Shown: positions 16,910 to 25,776 of the stretch, piece by piece
How positions within the stretch are numbered: the first letter of the stretch is position 1
Layout: each line of letters begins with the position of its first letter
DNA from: Lewinellaceae bacterium
GTDB lineage: Bacteria > Bacteroidota > Bacteroidia > Chitinophagales > Saprospiraceae
Reading direction: 5' to 3'
Length of the DNA stretch: 64,000 nt
Assembly (NCBI GenBank): GCA_020636315.1
Contig: JACJYA010000020.1
Location: 57,418 to 121,417 of the forward strand
Program-made: the position numbers and the translations under genes
Notes under the pieces: model-generated
The model's database searches: none
Told to the model about the DNA's origin: nothing
The model's input: only the letters and a program-made list of their open reading frames with translations

Positions 16910-18118
16910 ATGAGCCTGCTGAGACTTTCCGCCCTCTGCTTCCTCCTCCTGGCCTCCTTTTCCTGTAGCCGGAAAAAGGCAACAACTTCTGAACCGGAAA
17001 AGGAGAAGCTGCCCATTCTGGCCTACTATGTCCCGGAAGAGGATTACCAACCGGAAAAACTCCCCCTGGATCAACTGACCCACATCATTTTCTCCTTCAC
17101 CAAGGTGATCGACGGAGAGATGAAATTCCGGAACGAGGAGTTTCCCGAAAAGCTCCGCCTGCTCGTCGAACAAAAGAAAAACCACCCTGACCTCAAGGTG
17201 ATGATCGCCTGCGGCGGCTGGGGCGCGGATGGGTTCTCGGACATGGCGCTCACGGAGGAGAGCCGGCAGAAGTTCGTCAACAGCGCTATAGCCTTTATTG
17301 AAGAATACCAACTGGATGGAATGGATATGGACTGGGAGTACCCGGGGTTGCCCGCCGAAGATTGCAAGTACCGGCCGGAGGACAAGGAAAATTTCACCCA
17401 GGTGATGAAAGCCCTGAGAGAACAGCTTGACGCCCTGGACAGGCCTCAGACCCTGACCTTCGCATCGGCGGGATGGGAACGCTATTACGACCATATCGAA
17501 GTTGACAAGGTCATGAAATACGCGAATTACATGAATATCATGACCTACGACCAGATCGTTGCCACTACTCCCTATACCGGGCACCATACTCCCCTGGGAT
17601 GGATCACCAGAGAAGATATCGCGGAGTACCCCATCGCCGAAATGTATAAGCGCTGGGAAGCAGAGCACCCCGACAGCAAATACGTTCCCGGCCCCGGCTC
17701 CGTGGAAAAGATCGTTGCCTATCTGCTGGAACTGGGTGTCCGCCCGGAACAAATGGTCGTGGGAGGAGCCTTTTACGGCCGCGCCTGGAAAGGCGTACCG
17801 CCTGCCAATAACGGGCTGTACCAACCCAACGGGGGCCCCCATATCGGCTGGTGCCCCTATGCCCGGATAAGAGACGAATTTGAAGAAAAGAACGGCTATC
17901 AAAGGCACTGGGACCCCGTGGCCAAAGCGCCCTACCTCTACAACTCTGCCGACAGCATCTTCATTTCCTATGACGATACGGCCTCGGTCAGGCTGAAAAC
18001 GGAGTTCGTCCTCGACAAGGGGCTGGGAGGAATCATGTTCTGGCAATTGGGGAATGACACCAAGGGGGAGAACAGCCTGGTGGATGCCATTTATGAGGCG
18101 GCCCACACAGGGGAATAA
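16910..18118 (+). CDS. GH18-family glycoside hydrolase lipoprotein (chitinase-like)
   Basis: 402 aa. The N-terminus is a lipoprotein signal (LLASFSCS, with Cys near residue 21), so it is probably membrane-anchored. The GH18 signature DGMDMDWE is intact: D136, D139, D141 and the proton donor E143. Other GH18 landmarks are ILAYYVPEEDY near residue 37 for strand 1, MNIMTYD for strand 6 and GGIMFWQLGNDT near the end for strand 8. The expected reaction is retaining, substrate-assisted cleavage of beta-1,4-linked GlcNAc polymers such as chitin or a peptidoglycan fragment. It starts 68 bp after the CHAT gene on the same strand. Confidence 0.9.
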   Translation: MSLLRLSALCFLLLASFSCSRKKATTSEPEKEKLPILAYYVPEEDYQPEKLPLDQLTHIIFSFTKVIDGEMKFRNEEFPEKLRLLVEQKKNHPDLKVMIACGGWGADGFSDMALTEESRQKFVNSAIAFIEEYQLDGMDMDWEYPGLPAEDCKYRPEDKENFTQVMKALREQLDALDRPQTLTFASAGWERYYDHIEVDKVMKYANYMNIMTYDQIVATTPYTGHHTPLGWITREDIAEYPIAEMYKRWEAEHPDSKYVPGPGSVEKIVAYLLELGVRPEQMVVGGAFYGRAWKGVPPANNGLYQPNGGPHIGWCPYARIRDEFEEKNGYQRHWDPVAKAPYLYNSADSIFISYDDTASVRLKTEFVLDKGLGGIMFWQLGNDTKGENSLVDAIYEAAHTGE

Positions 18119-18148
18119 CCATTTTTCAGTAAGAGTGTGTTCAACCGG

Positions 18149-20869
18149 TCAATCATGCTCATAATAGGATCTTTTTTGAGCGTAGAAATAAACAATTGAA
18201 AAGATCGCGGCAATAATTATGATCAGCACAAAAATGGTGATCTTCAATTTCGCATTTGTTGTGAATTCAAACAACGTCTGGGCAATCTGAATAAAAGAGA
18301 GGATCAAAAAAATAATGGTTACCCTCAATTCAAAAATATCCTGCCGGACGGAAGTGTGATAAGCGATCTGGCTGTCCAGGTTATTTTTCAACCTGTTTAT
18401 TTCACTGATGGAAGCTTTTGTCCCCCAATGTTCCATGCCAAACTCATAAATGTCCCGTTCTGTCGGATACTGAAACACGTTTGGCAGTATTTTTATATTT
18501 AAATAATCTTCTACTATTTTCCGGATCCTGGCCTTAAAATTTATTGACTTTCTAGCAATGTTTGCCGTTAGCAACCTAAGCCCTTTAATTTTTTTAACCG
18601 TCAGATCGTTCTTTGATACCCCCTGTTTGATTATTAATTCCGCCTTTTCCGACAGGTGGAGATTATGGCAAAGCAAGGAACTGGGAATGATCAGGTAGGG
18701 GCTCATCCCGATGTTATGATAAGAGGATGCAAAAATCGTATCGTCATGGCAGAACTTTACCAATGCAGCCCGGTTGATAAAGATCATCGAGGAATCCGTT
18801 GCACTGACAGCCCTGGGAGTTAAGGTATCCAGTATCTCTTCGTATTCCATTCTCTCGAAATCGAAGATCCCCAGAGAAATTCCACAGAAGGCTTCGAGAA
18901 CATAATTTATTATCGGGAACCTTTTATAAATTTTCTCGAAATCATGTATCACTGAAATGGCCTCTTCAACCTGGCAAAGGCGAATAAAGCGGTATATATT
19001 TCGCCATATTTCATCATTGGTGCCGAGTTGGCTGTTTTCCTCACTGACATTGAGAATGGAATTGAAATAGCCGAGTATCTTTTTTTCCTCATCAAAAATG
19101 AGGCCTTTATCCTTTCCGGGTTGGCTGATATACTTTGTATCGATCTGAATGGTTCCCGATTTCACAACCATGGGTTTTTTCAAATAATCCAGATCCGCCT
19201 CTTCAATCTGCTGCCGGGGGTCGGAATACTTATCAAATAACATCCGGTATCCGGAAAGCAAGCCTAAGATCCTTTTATTGACCCCCAGGTATTTATCGGC
19301 ATCGATCAGTTCAAATTTGAGGTTCGGATAGTACTTTTCCTGTTTACCTGAGAAATATTTATTGAACTGAATGATTTCAAATTCATTCAGGAAAACCCCT
19401 TCCGCCGGCCGGAATATGATCTCCCAAACCTTGACTTTACTGTTGAAGAAATGAACTGAATTCAGGTGGCACTCCAATTCTTTCTGATACACCCCATTAG
19501 CTCCCGGGGAACCATCATCCATATCTAAAAAACAGGTTTCTTTTCGCCCCTCGGAAATAAAATCGAGTTTATTACAAAAGGTAACCCTGACTTTAAACTT
19601 ATCACGGCATTTACTGAAAAAAGGTAAATACCCGCCATGATATTTCAGGGAAAACAGATCTCGCTCGAAGGAGTGAAAAAAGGGGCAATATTCATAAGAG
19701 AAATCGCCCTGGTTTTCCGGAGCAGGCTGGGTTCGGGGCGGGGGGGATGCCTCGTTCATGCCGGCAAAGGCGTCTTCAATAATATGGAAACAAATGGACG
19801 CCTTACCCATTTGGATCTTTGGTTTCTTAAACCTTGGCAACTCCCTGATGAAGAGATATCCGTCTGCATAAATGCCGGATGTTTCCAGGTTCCGCCTTAT
19901 TTCGTTTATCCTTTCCTCAATAAGTGCGGGGTCAAAGGTTTCCTTTATAGCTTCTTTTTCCAGGAGATCTTTAAGCGCGAACAAGTTTACTATTTCAAGA
20001 TGTTCCAGATTTCCCTTTGGATCCAGGTCTTCCAGCAGGTCAGCAATTTCAATTGAAAGGACTATTCTGTATAAATCGGCACTTTTTTCCCTGTAATTCA
20101 AATCGTTGATAAACTTACTCGCATCTTCTGCACCGCTTGCCTGAAAAATCAATGAGTTATAAAATTCAATTAAAAAAGCTATCAGGACTTCCTTATTTAG
20201 CTTGAACCCATATTGCAACCTCCCCAGTTGCGGCAGGGTCAGGAAAAATAGATTTTTTGCTGGTTGCTGTTCTTCTGACAATGCCGGCTGGATATAAGGG
20301 ATATCTATCCATTTGGCGCCGATTTTCCTGAAAAAATCAAACCTCTTTCTAACGGTATCCTGAAAATCAAGAACCTTTGAATCTTCTACTTCGGTAAGCA
20401 AAGGGTTTTCCGTTTCCAGAAAAACGGCATTCACCTGGCCATTCAATTCACGTTCGATCAGTTCATAGCGCAGTTTTTTATTTATTAGCGTTTCTCCAAT
20501 GCCTTTGCTCCGGTAAGCTTTATCAACAAAAATATAAGTCAGCAGTATGCACTTACTGACGGGGTAATATTCGGCAATCAACCCCCCGGCCACCTTATTC
20601 TCCCCGGGTAGGATGCAAAGAAAAATATAGGTGTCCGAATCATAATCAGGCTTCTCAGGATCCTCTTCTGCAATGGTGAGGCGCCGTTTCTTTTTTTTAA
20701 CTCTTTTGACAATAAAGCCTTTGTCTTCTCTTTCATCCTCCTCCGTGAAGGCCTCAAAGTAGATCTCGAAAAGCTGATCTATATAACCCTGGTTTTCCTT
20801 GTAGGATTTTTCATCCTTTATCAGCTTAAAGACGAGGCCTGCTAACTCAAAATCTGATTCCGGGTTCAT
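18149..20869 (-). CDS. GNAT acetyltransferase fused to a large unknown region and two C-terminal membrane helices
   Basis: 906 aa. Residues ~10-210 are a GNAT N-acetyltransferase fold; the acetyl-CoA binding loop is R120-SKGIG (FVDKAYRSKGIGETLINK). The middle ~600 residues are helical and unrecognised. After a coiled-coil-like stretch (ISEINRLKNNLDSQIAYH) come two hydrophobic helices at about 838-858 and 866-890 and a short charged tail, so the protein should be membrane-anchored with GNAT in the cytoplasm. By eye the gene is clearly more AT-rich (AAA, ATT, TTT codons) than its neighbours, which suggests acquisition by transfer. It converges on the GH18 gene 30 bp away. Function unknown; acetylation of a small molecule or protein at the membrane is plausible. 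Confidence 0.7.
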   Translation of the reverse strand: MNPESDFELAGLVFKLIKDEKSYKENQGYIDQLFEIYFEAFTEEDEREDKGFIVKRVKKKKRRLTIAEEDPEKPDYDSDTYIFLCILPGENKVAGGLIAEYYPVSKCILLTYIFVDKAYRSKGIGETLINKKLRYELIERELNGQVNAVFLETENPLLTEVEDSKVLDFQDTVRKRFDFFRKIGAKWIDIPYIQPALSEEQQPAKNLFFLTLPQLGRLQYGFKLNKEVLIAFLIEFYNSLIFQASGAEDASKFINDLNYREKSADLYRIVLSIEIADLLEDLDPKGNLEHLEIVNLFALKDLLEKEAIKETFDPALIEERINEIRRNLETSGIYADGYLFIRELPRFKKPKIQMGKASICFHIIEDAFAGMNEASPPPRTQPAPENQGDFSYEYCPFFHSFERDLFSLKYHGGYLPFFSKCRDKFKVRVTFCNKLDFISEGRKETCFLDMDDGSPGANGVYQKELECHLNSVHFFNSKVKVWEIIFRPAEGVFLNEFEIIQFNKYFSGKQEKYYPNLKFELIDADKYLGVNKRILGLLSGYRMLFDKYSDPRQQIEEADLDYLKKPMVVKSGTIQIDTKYISQPGKDKGLIFDEEKKILGYFNSILNVSEENSQLGTNDEIWRNIYRFIRLCQVEEAISVIHDFEKIYKRFPIINYVLEAFCGISLGIFDFERMEYEEILDTLTPRAVSATDSSMIFINRAALVKFCHDDTIFASSYHNIGMSPYLIIPSSLLCHNLHLSEKAELIIKQGVSKNDLTVKKIKGLRLLTANIARKSINFKARIRKIVEDYLNIKILPNVFQYPTERDIYEFGMEHWGTKASISEINRLKNNLDSQIAYHTSVRQDIFELRVTIIFLILSFIQIAQTLFEFTTNAKLKITIFVLIIIIAAIFSIVYFYAQKRSYYEHD

Positions 20870-20922
20870 AATTCTACTGTTTTAGGCATTCTTCAATCTG
20901 AAGGAAAGATAAACAGATATAG

Positions 20923-20930
20923 CAAATTTA
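20923..20930 (-). promoter_or_regulatory. Candidate -7 promoter element for the GNAT-membrane gene
   Basis: The minus strand reads TAAATTTG, a full match to TAnnTTTG, about 54 nt before the GNAT start and at the very 3' end of the symporter gene. No -33 TTG is visible at the usual spacing. Confidence 0.35.
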
Positions 20931-22349
20931 TTCCACTAATTTATTGGCTGACGCTTCCCTGAACCTGCTGTATGTCTGGTCAGGCAGCAGCCAACTACCA
21001 AGCACCATTACACCCATGCTGGCCAACCCGCCCCAGATAATGCCGGGGAAACGTGTAAGGATCACAAACTCGCAAAGTATCCAAACCAGCATGCCAATGA
21101 CGATAGAGGCCAAGGCGCCGGTATTCGAGGCCTTTTTCCAATACAACCCTGCCGTAAGCGGAACAAAAAGGGAGACCAGGCTCAGAGCTGAAGACTGCGC
21201 TACTAACTCATAGATATTCCTGTTCCAGGCGGCTATGGCCGCAGCAGTAAGGGCCACACCCACTACGGCCAGCCGCATGGTGTAGAGCAGCCACCGGTCG
21301 GAAATATCATTAAAAAACGGACGCACCATATTTTCTCCGATCACGGTGGCCGGCGCCAGCACCGCACCGGAAGTTGTGCTCAGAATGGCTGAGAGTAAAG
21401 CGCCAAAAAACATGATCTGCAGAAAGATATTGCTGTGCTCCAGCACCATAAAGGGGATTACCATCTGGGTATCGCCATCATGGACTTCATTGGGGTAGAG
21501 GATATGGCCGCACAGCCCGATGAAGAGGGGAATAAACCCGATGGTGAGGTACATGAACCCTGAAAGGTAGGATGCTGCGGCCGCCGTTTTGGCGCTGCGC
21601 GCCGACATCACCCGCTGAAATACATCCTGCTGAGGAATACTACCCAACCCAACCGTGATCCAGGCAGCGAGGTAGTGGATGACCCCGTCAAAACTGGCTT
21701 CCGGCAGAAAATGGAAAAATCCATCCGGTGTGGAATCCAGAACCCTGCCGACTCCTCCCGCCGCCGAACCGACCTGATAAGCCACCAGCAACAGGCCGAT
21801 AATAATCATGATGGTTTGTATGAAATCCGTTATGGATACGGCCCACATACCTCCGATGTAGGTGTAAATGACCACCACCGTCGTACAGGCAATAATACCC
21901 TCTAATGGCGTGGTGCCGGCAATGGCCGATAGAATGATGGACATCGCCACCATCTGTGCCGCGATCCAGCCCAAATAGGAAGGCACCATGAAAATGGCGG
22001 AAATAACCTCCGCGGCCCGGCTGTAGCGCAGGCGGAAAAAATCGTTGAAGGTCAGAATGTTCAGCCGGTAGAGCGGGCGGGCAAAAAAGGCGCCCACCAA
22101 TACCAGGCAGAGGGCGGCGCCAAAGGGGTCTTCCACCACTCCGATAAGGCCTTTTTCTACAAACTCCGACGACGCTCCCATGATGGTCTCCGAGCCAAAC
22201 CAGGTGGCAAAGAGGGCACAGGCGGCAACAAACATAGGCAGGTTGCGGCCGGCAACGACAAAGTCCTTGGTGGAATGGACCTTCGTCGAGGCCCACCAGC
22301 CGATGAGCAGGGTGGCCAGCAGATAGAGGATGATGAACGCCAGGAGCAT
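20928..22349 (-). CDS. Sodium:solute symporter (SSS family)
   Basis: 473 aa with about 12-13 hydrophobic helices, the normal size for this family. It starts MLLAFIILYLLATLLIGWWAS and carries the SSS-typical stretch after helix 1 (STKDFVVAGRNLPMFVAA) and the helix-2 region FGSETIMGASSEFVEKG. Members use the sodium gradient to import sugars, amino acids, nucleosides, vitamins or anions. The substrate cannot be read from sequence, although the arrangement resembles the high-affinity choline/proline-like branch. Its start lies 87 bp downstream of the M14 peptidase stop on the same strand, so co-transcription and uptake of peptidase products are possible. Confidence 0.88.
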   Translation of the reverse strand: MLLAFIILYLLATLLIGWWASTKVHSTKDFVVAGRNLPMFVAACALFATWFGSETIMGASSEFVEKGLIGVVEDPFGAALCLVLVGAFFARPLYRLNILTFNDFFRLRYSRAAEVISAIFMVPSYLGWIAAQMVAMSIILSAIAGTTPLEGIIACTTVVVIYTYIGGMWAVSITDFIQTIMIIIGLLLVAYQVGSAAGGVGRVLDSTPDGFFHFLPEASFDGVIHYLAAWITVGLGSIPQQDVFQRVMSARSAKTAAAASYLSGFMYLTIGFIPLFIGLCGHILYPNEVHDGDTQMVIPFMVLEHSNIFLQIMFFGALLSAILSTTSGAVLAPATVIGENMVRPFFNDISDRWLLYTMRLAVVGVALTAAAIAAWNRNIYELVAQSSALSLVSLFVPLTAGLYWKKASNTGALASIVIGMLVWILCEFVILTRFPGIIWGGLASMGVMVLGSWLLPDQTYSRFREASANKLVE

Positions 22350-22375
22350 GAAGGTATTAGGATATCGGTGTATTA

Positions 22376-22413
22376 GTGTATCAGTGTAGCAAGGTGGCGT
22401 ACTTCTGATACAC
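22376..22413. repeat. Inverted repeat between carboxypeptidase and symporter genes
   Basis: GTGTATCAG (22376-22384) pairs with CTGATACAC (22405-22413) with a 20-nt loop. The surrounding 87 bp is built from GTGTAT/ATACAC fragments. It has no U-tract on the minus strand; it may be a weak attenuator or mRNA-processing site inside the transcript. Confidence 0.35.
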
Positions 22414-22436
22414 CACTCTCTGATCTCAGATACACC

Positions 22437-24206
22437 CTAATTTTTTAATGGCAGACTAACTTCCTCCCACAAGCGCGCCACCGGATACAAATTATGGGTT
22501 GGCTCGTAGTAGGGTGTGCGTCTGTAAATAAAGTCCAGTTGTGCGCGGGCAGACTGGGCGAATTGTTCGTCCTCCTGCCGTTTTTTCTCCAGGGCATCCT
22601 GCAGGGCAGGGTCATTGCGGAGTAAAGCGGCAGCCGTATCTTCGAAGATGTAGCTGTCAAAATACTCCTTCTGCATCAGAATGCCGTCGAAGAAGTTCCA
22701 GGCGAAGAAAGAGTCCGCAGCCCGGGGTTCCAGAGTTTCGACGATGTACCGGTTGGCCGGCTGGCTGGTGAAGGCCACGTAATCTCCTTTCCGGAACAGA
22801 TGGCGCCGGTGCACTTCACGGGTTTTTACATTGTAATGAGGATAGTGGCCTTCGTAGGGCCTTTCTCTGGTTTCATATTCTTCGATGTAGGAGAACTCCG
22901 GCTCCAGCTCTGTATCTTCCGCCAGCTGATGTACCGCCACGCCGTTCCAGCGCAGTCGTTCAGCTACACCGGTGTAGGCCTGTGGAATAATGTAGGCAAA
23001 AGGCCGGCGGGCGCTGGCCGTGGGTTGGTAATAACGGAAATAGGGGATCTCCTTTTCGTAAGGCCTGCTCCGGTCGTAATACATACGATCGAGCCCCGAC
23101 ACTTCACTCTTCTTATGCCCGGCTTCATACCCTTTAAAAAGGATCGTATCCGAACGGGAAAAATCCAATGCCCAATCCAGGGCGAAGCTGTCCTGGTTTA
23201 TCACGTGCCGGCCGGCCTTTTCTCTTGCCTGCTCCAGTGCATTGCGCTGTTCGTTCATCGCCTTAATCATAGTAGCAATAAAAGTATAGGTCCCCCGGAC
23301 CCTGTCTTTATAGGGCTTCCACATGTGGGCTTCCGTCATAAACCCAATGGTATTGTGCAAAGCAGCATAACCGGAGGAGTAGCGCGGCAGGTCCAGAAAA
23401 CCGGCGATGCCCTTATCCGGCGTATCCCTTGCGTAAACGTAGGGTGTCATTTCCCAGCCGGCTTCCTTCATGCCGGCGTACAGGCGGGGCATCAGTTCCT
23501 CATCCAGATAAGTGGCAAGAGAAGGGTCCAGCTTATCGCATTGGGGCGGCACCAGGGTCATGGTGTATTGATAATCCGCTCCGTCGGAAGAATGGGTGTC
23601 AATGAGCACATCGGGTTGCCAGGACGCAAAGAGGCGGTTAAAGGTTTGGGCGTTGCGCGAATCGCACTTGATGAAATCCCGGTTGAGGTCCAGGTTTCTG
23701 GCATTGCCGCGGAAACCATAAGCCCTGGGGCCATTCTGATTGGCGCGGCTGTAGGAACCCCGGTTGAGCCCCCCGCCGATGTTGTAGAAAGGGATGGCCA
23801 GGATCACCAGCCGGTCCAGGAAGGGCCGCCAGGAAGCATCCTGCAGGAGGCTGCGGAAGAGCAGCATCGTAGCGTCCACCCCGCAAGGCTCTCCCGGGTG
23901 AATGGCGTTGTTGATAAAGAGCACCTGCTTGCCTCCGGCGCGGGCGGCGGCAGGGGTAAAGCTCCCGTCCGTTGAAAGTATGGCCAGGTGTAAGGGGAAG
24001 CCCACGTCGGTACTTCCGTGTTCTTCCAGGCGCAATTGCGGGTATCGCGCTGCCAGTGTTTCGTAAAAATGAATGGCTTCGCCGTAGGTGGCCGTTGTGT
24101 TGCTGTCCCGCTCAAAAGGAACCGAAAGTGTTTCCAGTTGCGCTGAAACCAACAATGGCGGTAACAGGAAGCCTGCCCATAGTATTAATGAAAAGAGATG
24201 CTTCAT
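22437..24206 (-). CDS. Exported M14-family zinc carboxypeptidase
   Basis: 589 aa. The signal peptide ends near residue 22 (FLLPPLLVSAQ). The M14 zinc site is complete: H103 and E106 in NAIHPGEPCG and H205 in LIDTHSSDG. A catalytic Glu candidate is E292 in GFMTEAHMW. Substrate-site residues are suggested by GNARNLDLNRDF near 165-180, which matches the NP-x-x-N-x-N-R-D region of the family. The C-terminal ~220 residues form an additional beta-rich domain often seen in Bacteroidota M14 proteins. Expected role: removal of C-terminal residues from peptides in the periplasm or outside. The symporter downstream may take up products. Confidence 0.88.
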   Translation of the reverse strand: MKHLFSLILWAGFLLPPLLVSAQLETLSVPFERDSNTTATYGEAIHFYETLAARYPQLRLEEHGSTDVGFPLHLAILSTDGSFTPAAARAGGKQVLFINNAIHPGEPCGVDATMLLFRSLLQDASWRPFLDRLVILAIPFYNIGGGLNRGSYSRANQNGPRAYGFRGNARNLDLNRDFIKCDSRNAQTFNRLFASWQPDVLIDTHSSDGADYQYTMTLVPPQCDKLDPSLATYLDEELMPRLYAGMKEAGWEMTPYVYARDTPDKGIAGFLDLPRYSSGYAALHNTIGFMTEAHMWKPYKDRVRGTYTFIATMIKAMNEQRNALEQAREKAGRHVINQDSFALDWALDFSRSDTILFKGYEAGHKKSEVSGLDRMYYDRSRPYEKEIPYFRYYQPTASARRPFAYIIPQAYTGVAERLRWNGVAVHQLAEDTELEPEFSYIEEYETRERPYEGHYPHYNVKTREVHRRHLFRKGDYVAFTSQPANRYIVETLEPRAADSFFAWNFFDGILMQKEYFDSYIFEDTAAALLRNDPALQDALEKKRQEDEQFAQSARAQLDFIYRRTPYYEPTHNLYPVARLWEEVSLPLKN

Positions 24207-24334
24207 AGGACGGATTGGTGAGGTTCAAAGAAACACAAAATAAAAAATAACTCAGAATCCTTATTTTTATACCGCATTCCGGATCCGTCAGACACCTGCA
24301 GCGGAGCAGTCCTACACCCTCAAAACATCGGGCA

Positions 24335-25672
24335 ATGCCACAAAATAAAAATACGGATACGCGCGGCGCCGGCTTCTCACCGGAAGAGGAAGGCCATCTC
24401 CCACCGGGCAGGCCCTGGTTTTTTGGTATCGGGATCAATGAATACCAGCACTTTTCAAAACTGCAAAATGCCTGTAAGGACGTCAGGGATGTGCTTCAGC
24501 TTTTACGGGAACGGTATGAGGTATATCAAAGCATCACGCTTTTTGATGAAGCAGCAACCCGGAGCGCCATCATAGACCAATTGTATGCTTTCCAGGAGCA
24601 GCTGAATGAAGACGACAGGCTGATCATTTATTATTCCGGGCATGGCTTTCTGGACAGCCAGGGCCGGGGTTACTGGCTGCCGGCCGACGCCGTGGCCCGA
24701 AAGGCCTCTTCCTTTATCCGCAGCTCTACCCTGCGGGAATGCATAGAAGACATAAAGGCGAGGCATGTCCTGCTGATCTCTGATTCCTGCTTCTCCGGCG
24801 CCCTGCTCACCCGCAATGCAGGTTATGCCCAGGCTGCCATGGAGGAAATGGAACGCTCCCGCTCGCGCTGGGTGATCACCTCCGGCCGGCAGCGGGAAGA
24901 GGTGGCCGACGGGCCCCCGGGCGGGAACAGCCCCTTCACCGGCAGCATCCTCAAGGTATTGCGCAATAACCAGGACCCGCTCCTCAATGCGAACCTGCTT
25001 TTCGACAAGGTTACCAAACTGACGCGGTTCAATTACAGGCAAATGCCGCAGAGCGCTCCGCTGTTCGGGGCAGGGCATGAAGGCGGGCAATACGTTTTTC
25101 ATCTGCGGGGCAACAGATCGCAGCAGGCAGTTTCACCCGCTACAGATACCTTCACCGACCCCCGTGACGGGAAAGTGTATCGCACGGTAAACCTGAACGG
25201 CCTCACCTGGATGGCGGACAACCTGGCCTATGAAACCGGGGAAGGATGCTGGCTGTACGATGACGACCCCCAAAATGGCGAAAAATATGGCCGCCTCTAT
25301 ACCTGGGAAACTGCCATAAAGGCCTGCCCCCCCGGCTGGAGGCTGCCCACAGACGAAGAATGGAAAGGGCTGGCCATGCATTTTGGTGGATATTATGACT
25401 GGATTGACGGAAAAGACTACGGAAACCCCGAAAGCGCTTACAAAGCTTTACTGAACGGAGGAGCAAGCGGTTTCTGCGCCCTGCTGGGCGGCCTCCGGTA
25501 CGCCAACGGAAACTTCAACGGACTGGATGATTCCGGCCACTACTGGACGGCAACCGAGGACAGCACTGCCTATGCCTGGTACTACAGCTTTTACCACAAC
25601 GAAAGTAAACTGTACAGATATGGGAGCAATTCTTCAATGGGGTTTTCCTGCCGGGGTGTCCGGGACATCTGA
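24335..25672 (+). CDS. Caspase-like (peptidase C14) protease with C-terminal FISUMP/C-type-lectin-like domain
   Basis: 445 aa, no signal peptide. Residues ~27-235 are a caspase-hemoglobinase fold: strand 1 PWFFGIGINEYQ, catalytic H103 in IIYYSGHGF and C152 in LISDSCFSG. The substrate-pocket region holds ITSGRQREEVADGP. Residues ~272-445 are a FISUMP-type domain (DGKVYRTVNLNGLTWMADNL, ACPPGWRLPTDEEW, ending GFSCRGVRDI), a C-type-lectin/formylglycine-enzyme-like fold. In bacteria C14 proteases act as regulated executioners; the lectin-like part is a probable sensor or target binder. The final ~45 residues resemble the variable region of diversity-generating retroelement targets. First gene of the same-strand run to 33701. 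Confidence 0.87.
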   Translation: MPQNKNTDTRGAGFSPEEEGHLPPGRPWFFGIGINEYQHFSKLQNACKDVRDVLQLLRERYEVYQSITLFDEAATRSAIIDQLYAFQEQLNEDDRLIIYYSGHGFLDSQGRGYWLPADAVARKASSFIRSSTLRECIEDIKARHVLLISDSCFSGALLTRNAGYAQAAMEEMERSRSRWVITSGRQREEVADGPPGGNSPFTGSILKVLRNNQDPLLNANLLFDKVTKLTRFNYRQMPQSAPLFGAGHEGGQYVFHLRGNRSQQAVSPATDTFTDPRDGKVYRTVNLNGLTWMADNLAYETGEGCWLYDDDPQNGEKYGRLYTWETAIKACPPGWRLPTDEEWKGLAMHFGGYYDWIDGKDYGNPESAYKALLNGGASGFCALLGGLRYANGNFNGLDDSGHYWTATEDSTAYAWYYSFYHNESKLYRYGSNSSMGFSCRGVRDI

Positions 25673-25689
25673 ACAGATGCAAATAATGG

Positions 25690-25720
25690 TTGAATGTTAT
25701 ATGATTTTTTTATAAATTAG
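25690..25720 (+). promoter_or_regulatory. Candidate promoter for the metallopeptidase-EAD11 gene run
   Basis: TTG at 25690-25692, then 20 nt, then TAAATTAG at 25713-25720, one mismatch from TAnnTTTG. Spacing fits the Bacteroidota form. Transcription would start about 50 nt before the ATG at 25777, inside an AT-rich stretch in otherwise GC-richer DNA. Confidence 0.45.
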
Positions 25721-25776
25721 GGAAAATTTAAGCAGGAAGAAAGCCTGTAATTTAACCTCAAAACCAAATAGTATTC

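Noticed and set aside
16871..18106. Open frame of 411 codons opposite the GH18 gene
   Set aside because: The plus strand encodes GH18 with a complete DGMDMDWE motif; the reverse product is a shadow.
22800..23975. Long open frame (391 codons) on the plus strand
   Set aside because: It lies wholly inside the M14 carboxypeptidase gene on the other strand, whose motifs H103, E106 and H205 are intact. The antisense product has no signal or family pattern.
25535..25672. Active diversity-generating retroelement in this window
   Set aside because: Only the target-like end is present. No second copy of the region and no reverse transcriptase gene is visible in 64 kb; kept only as a hypothesis to check elsewhere in the genome.
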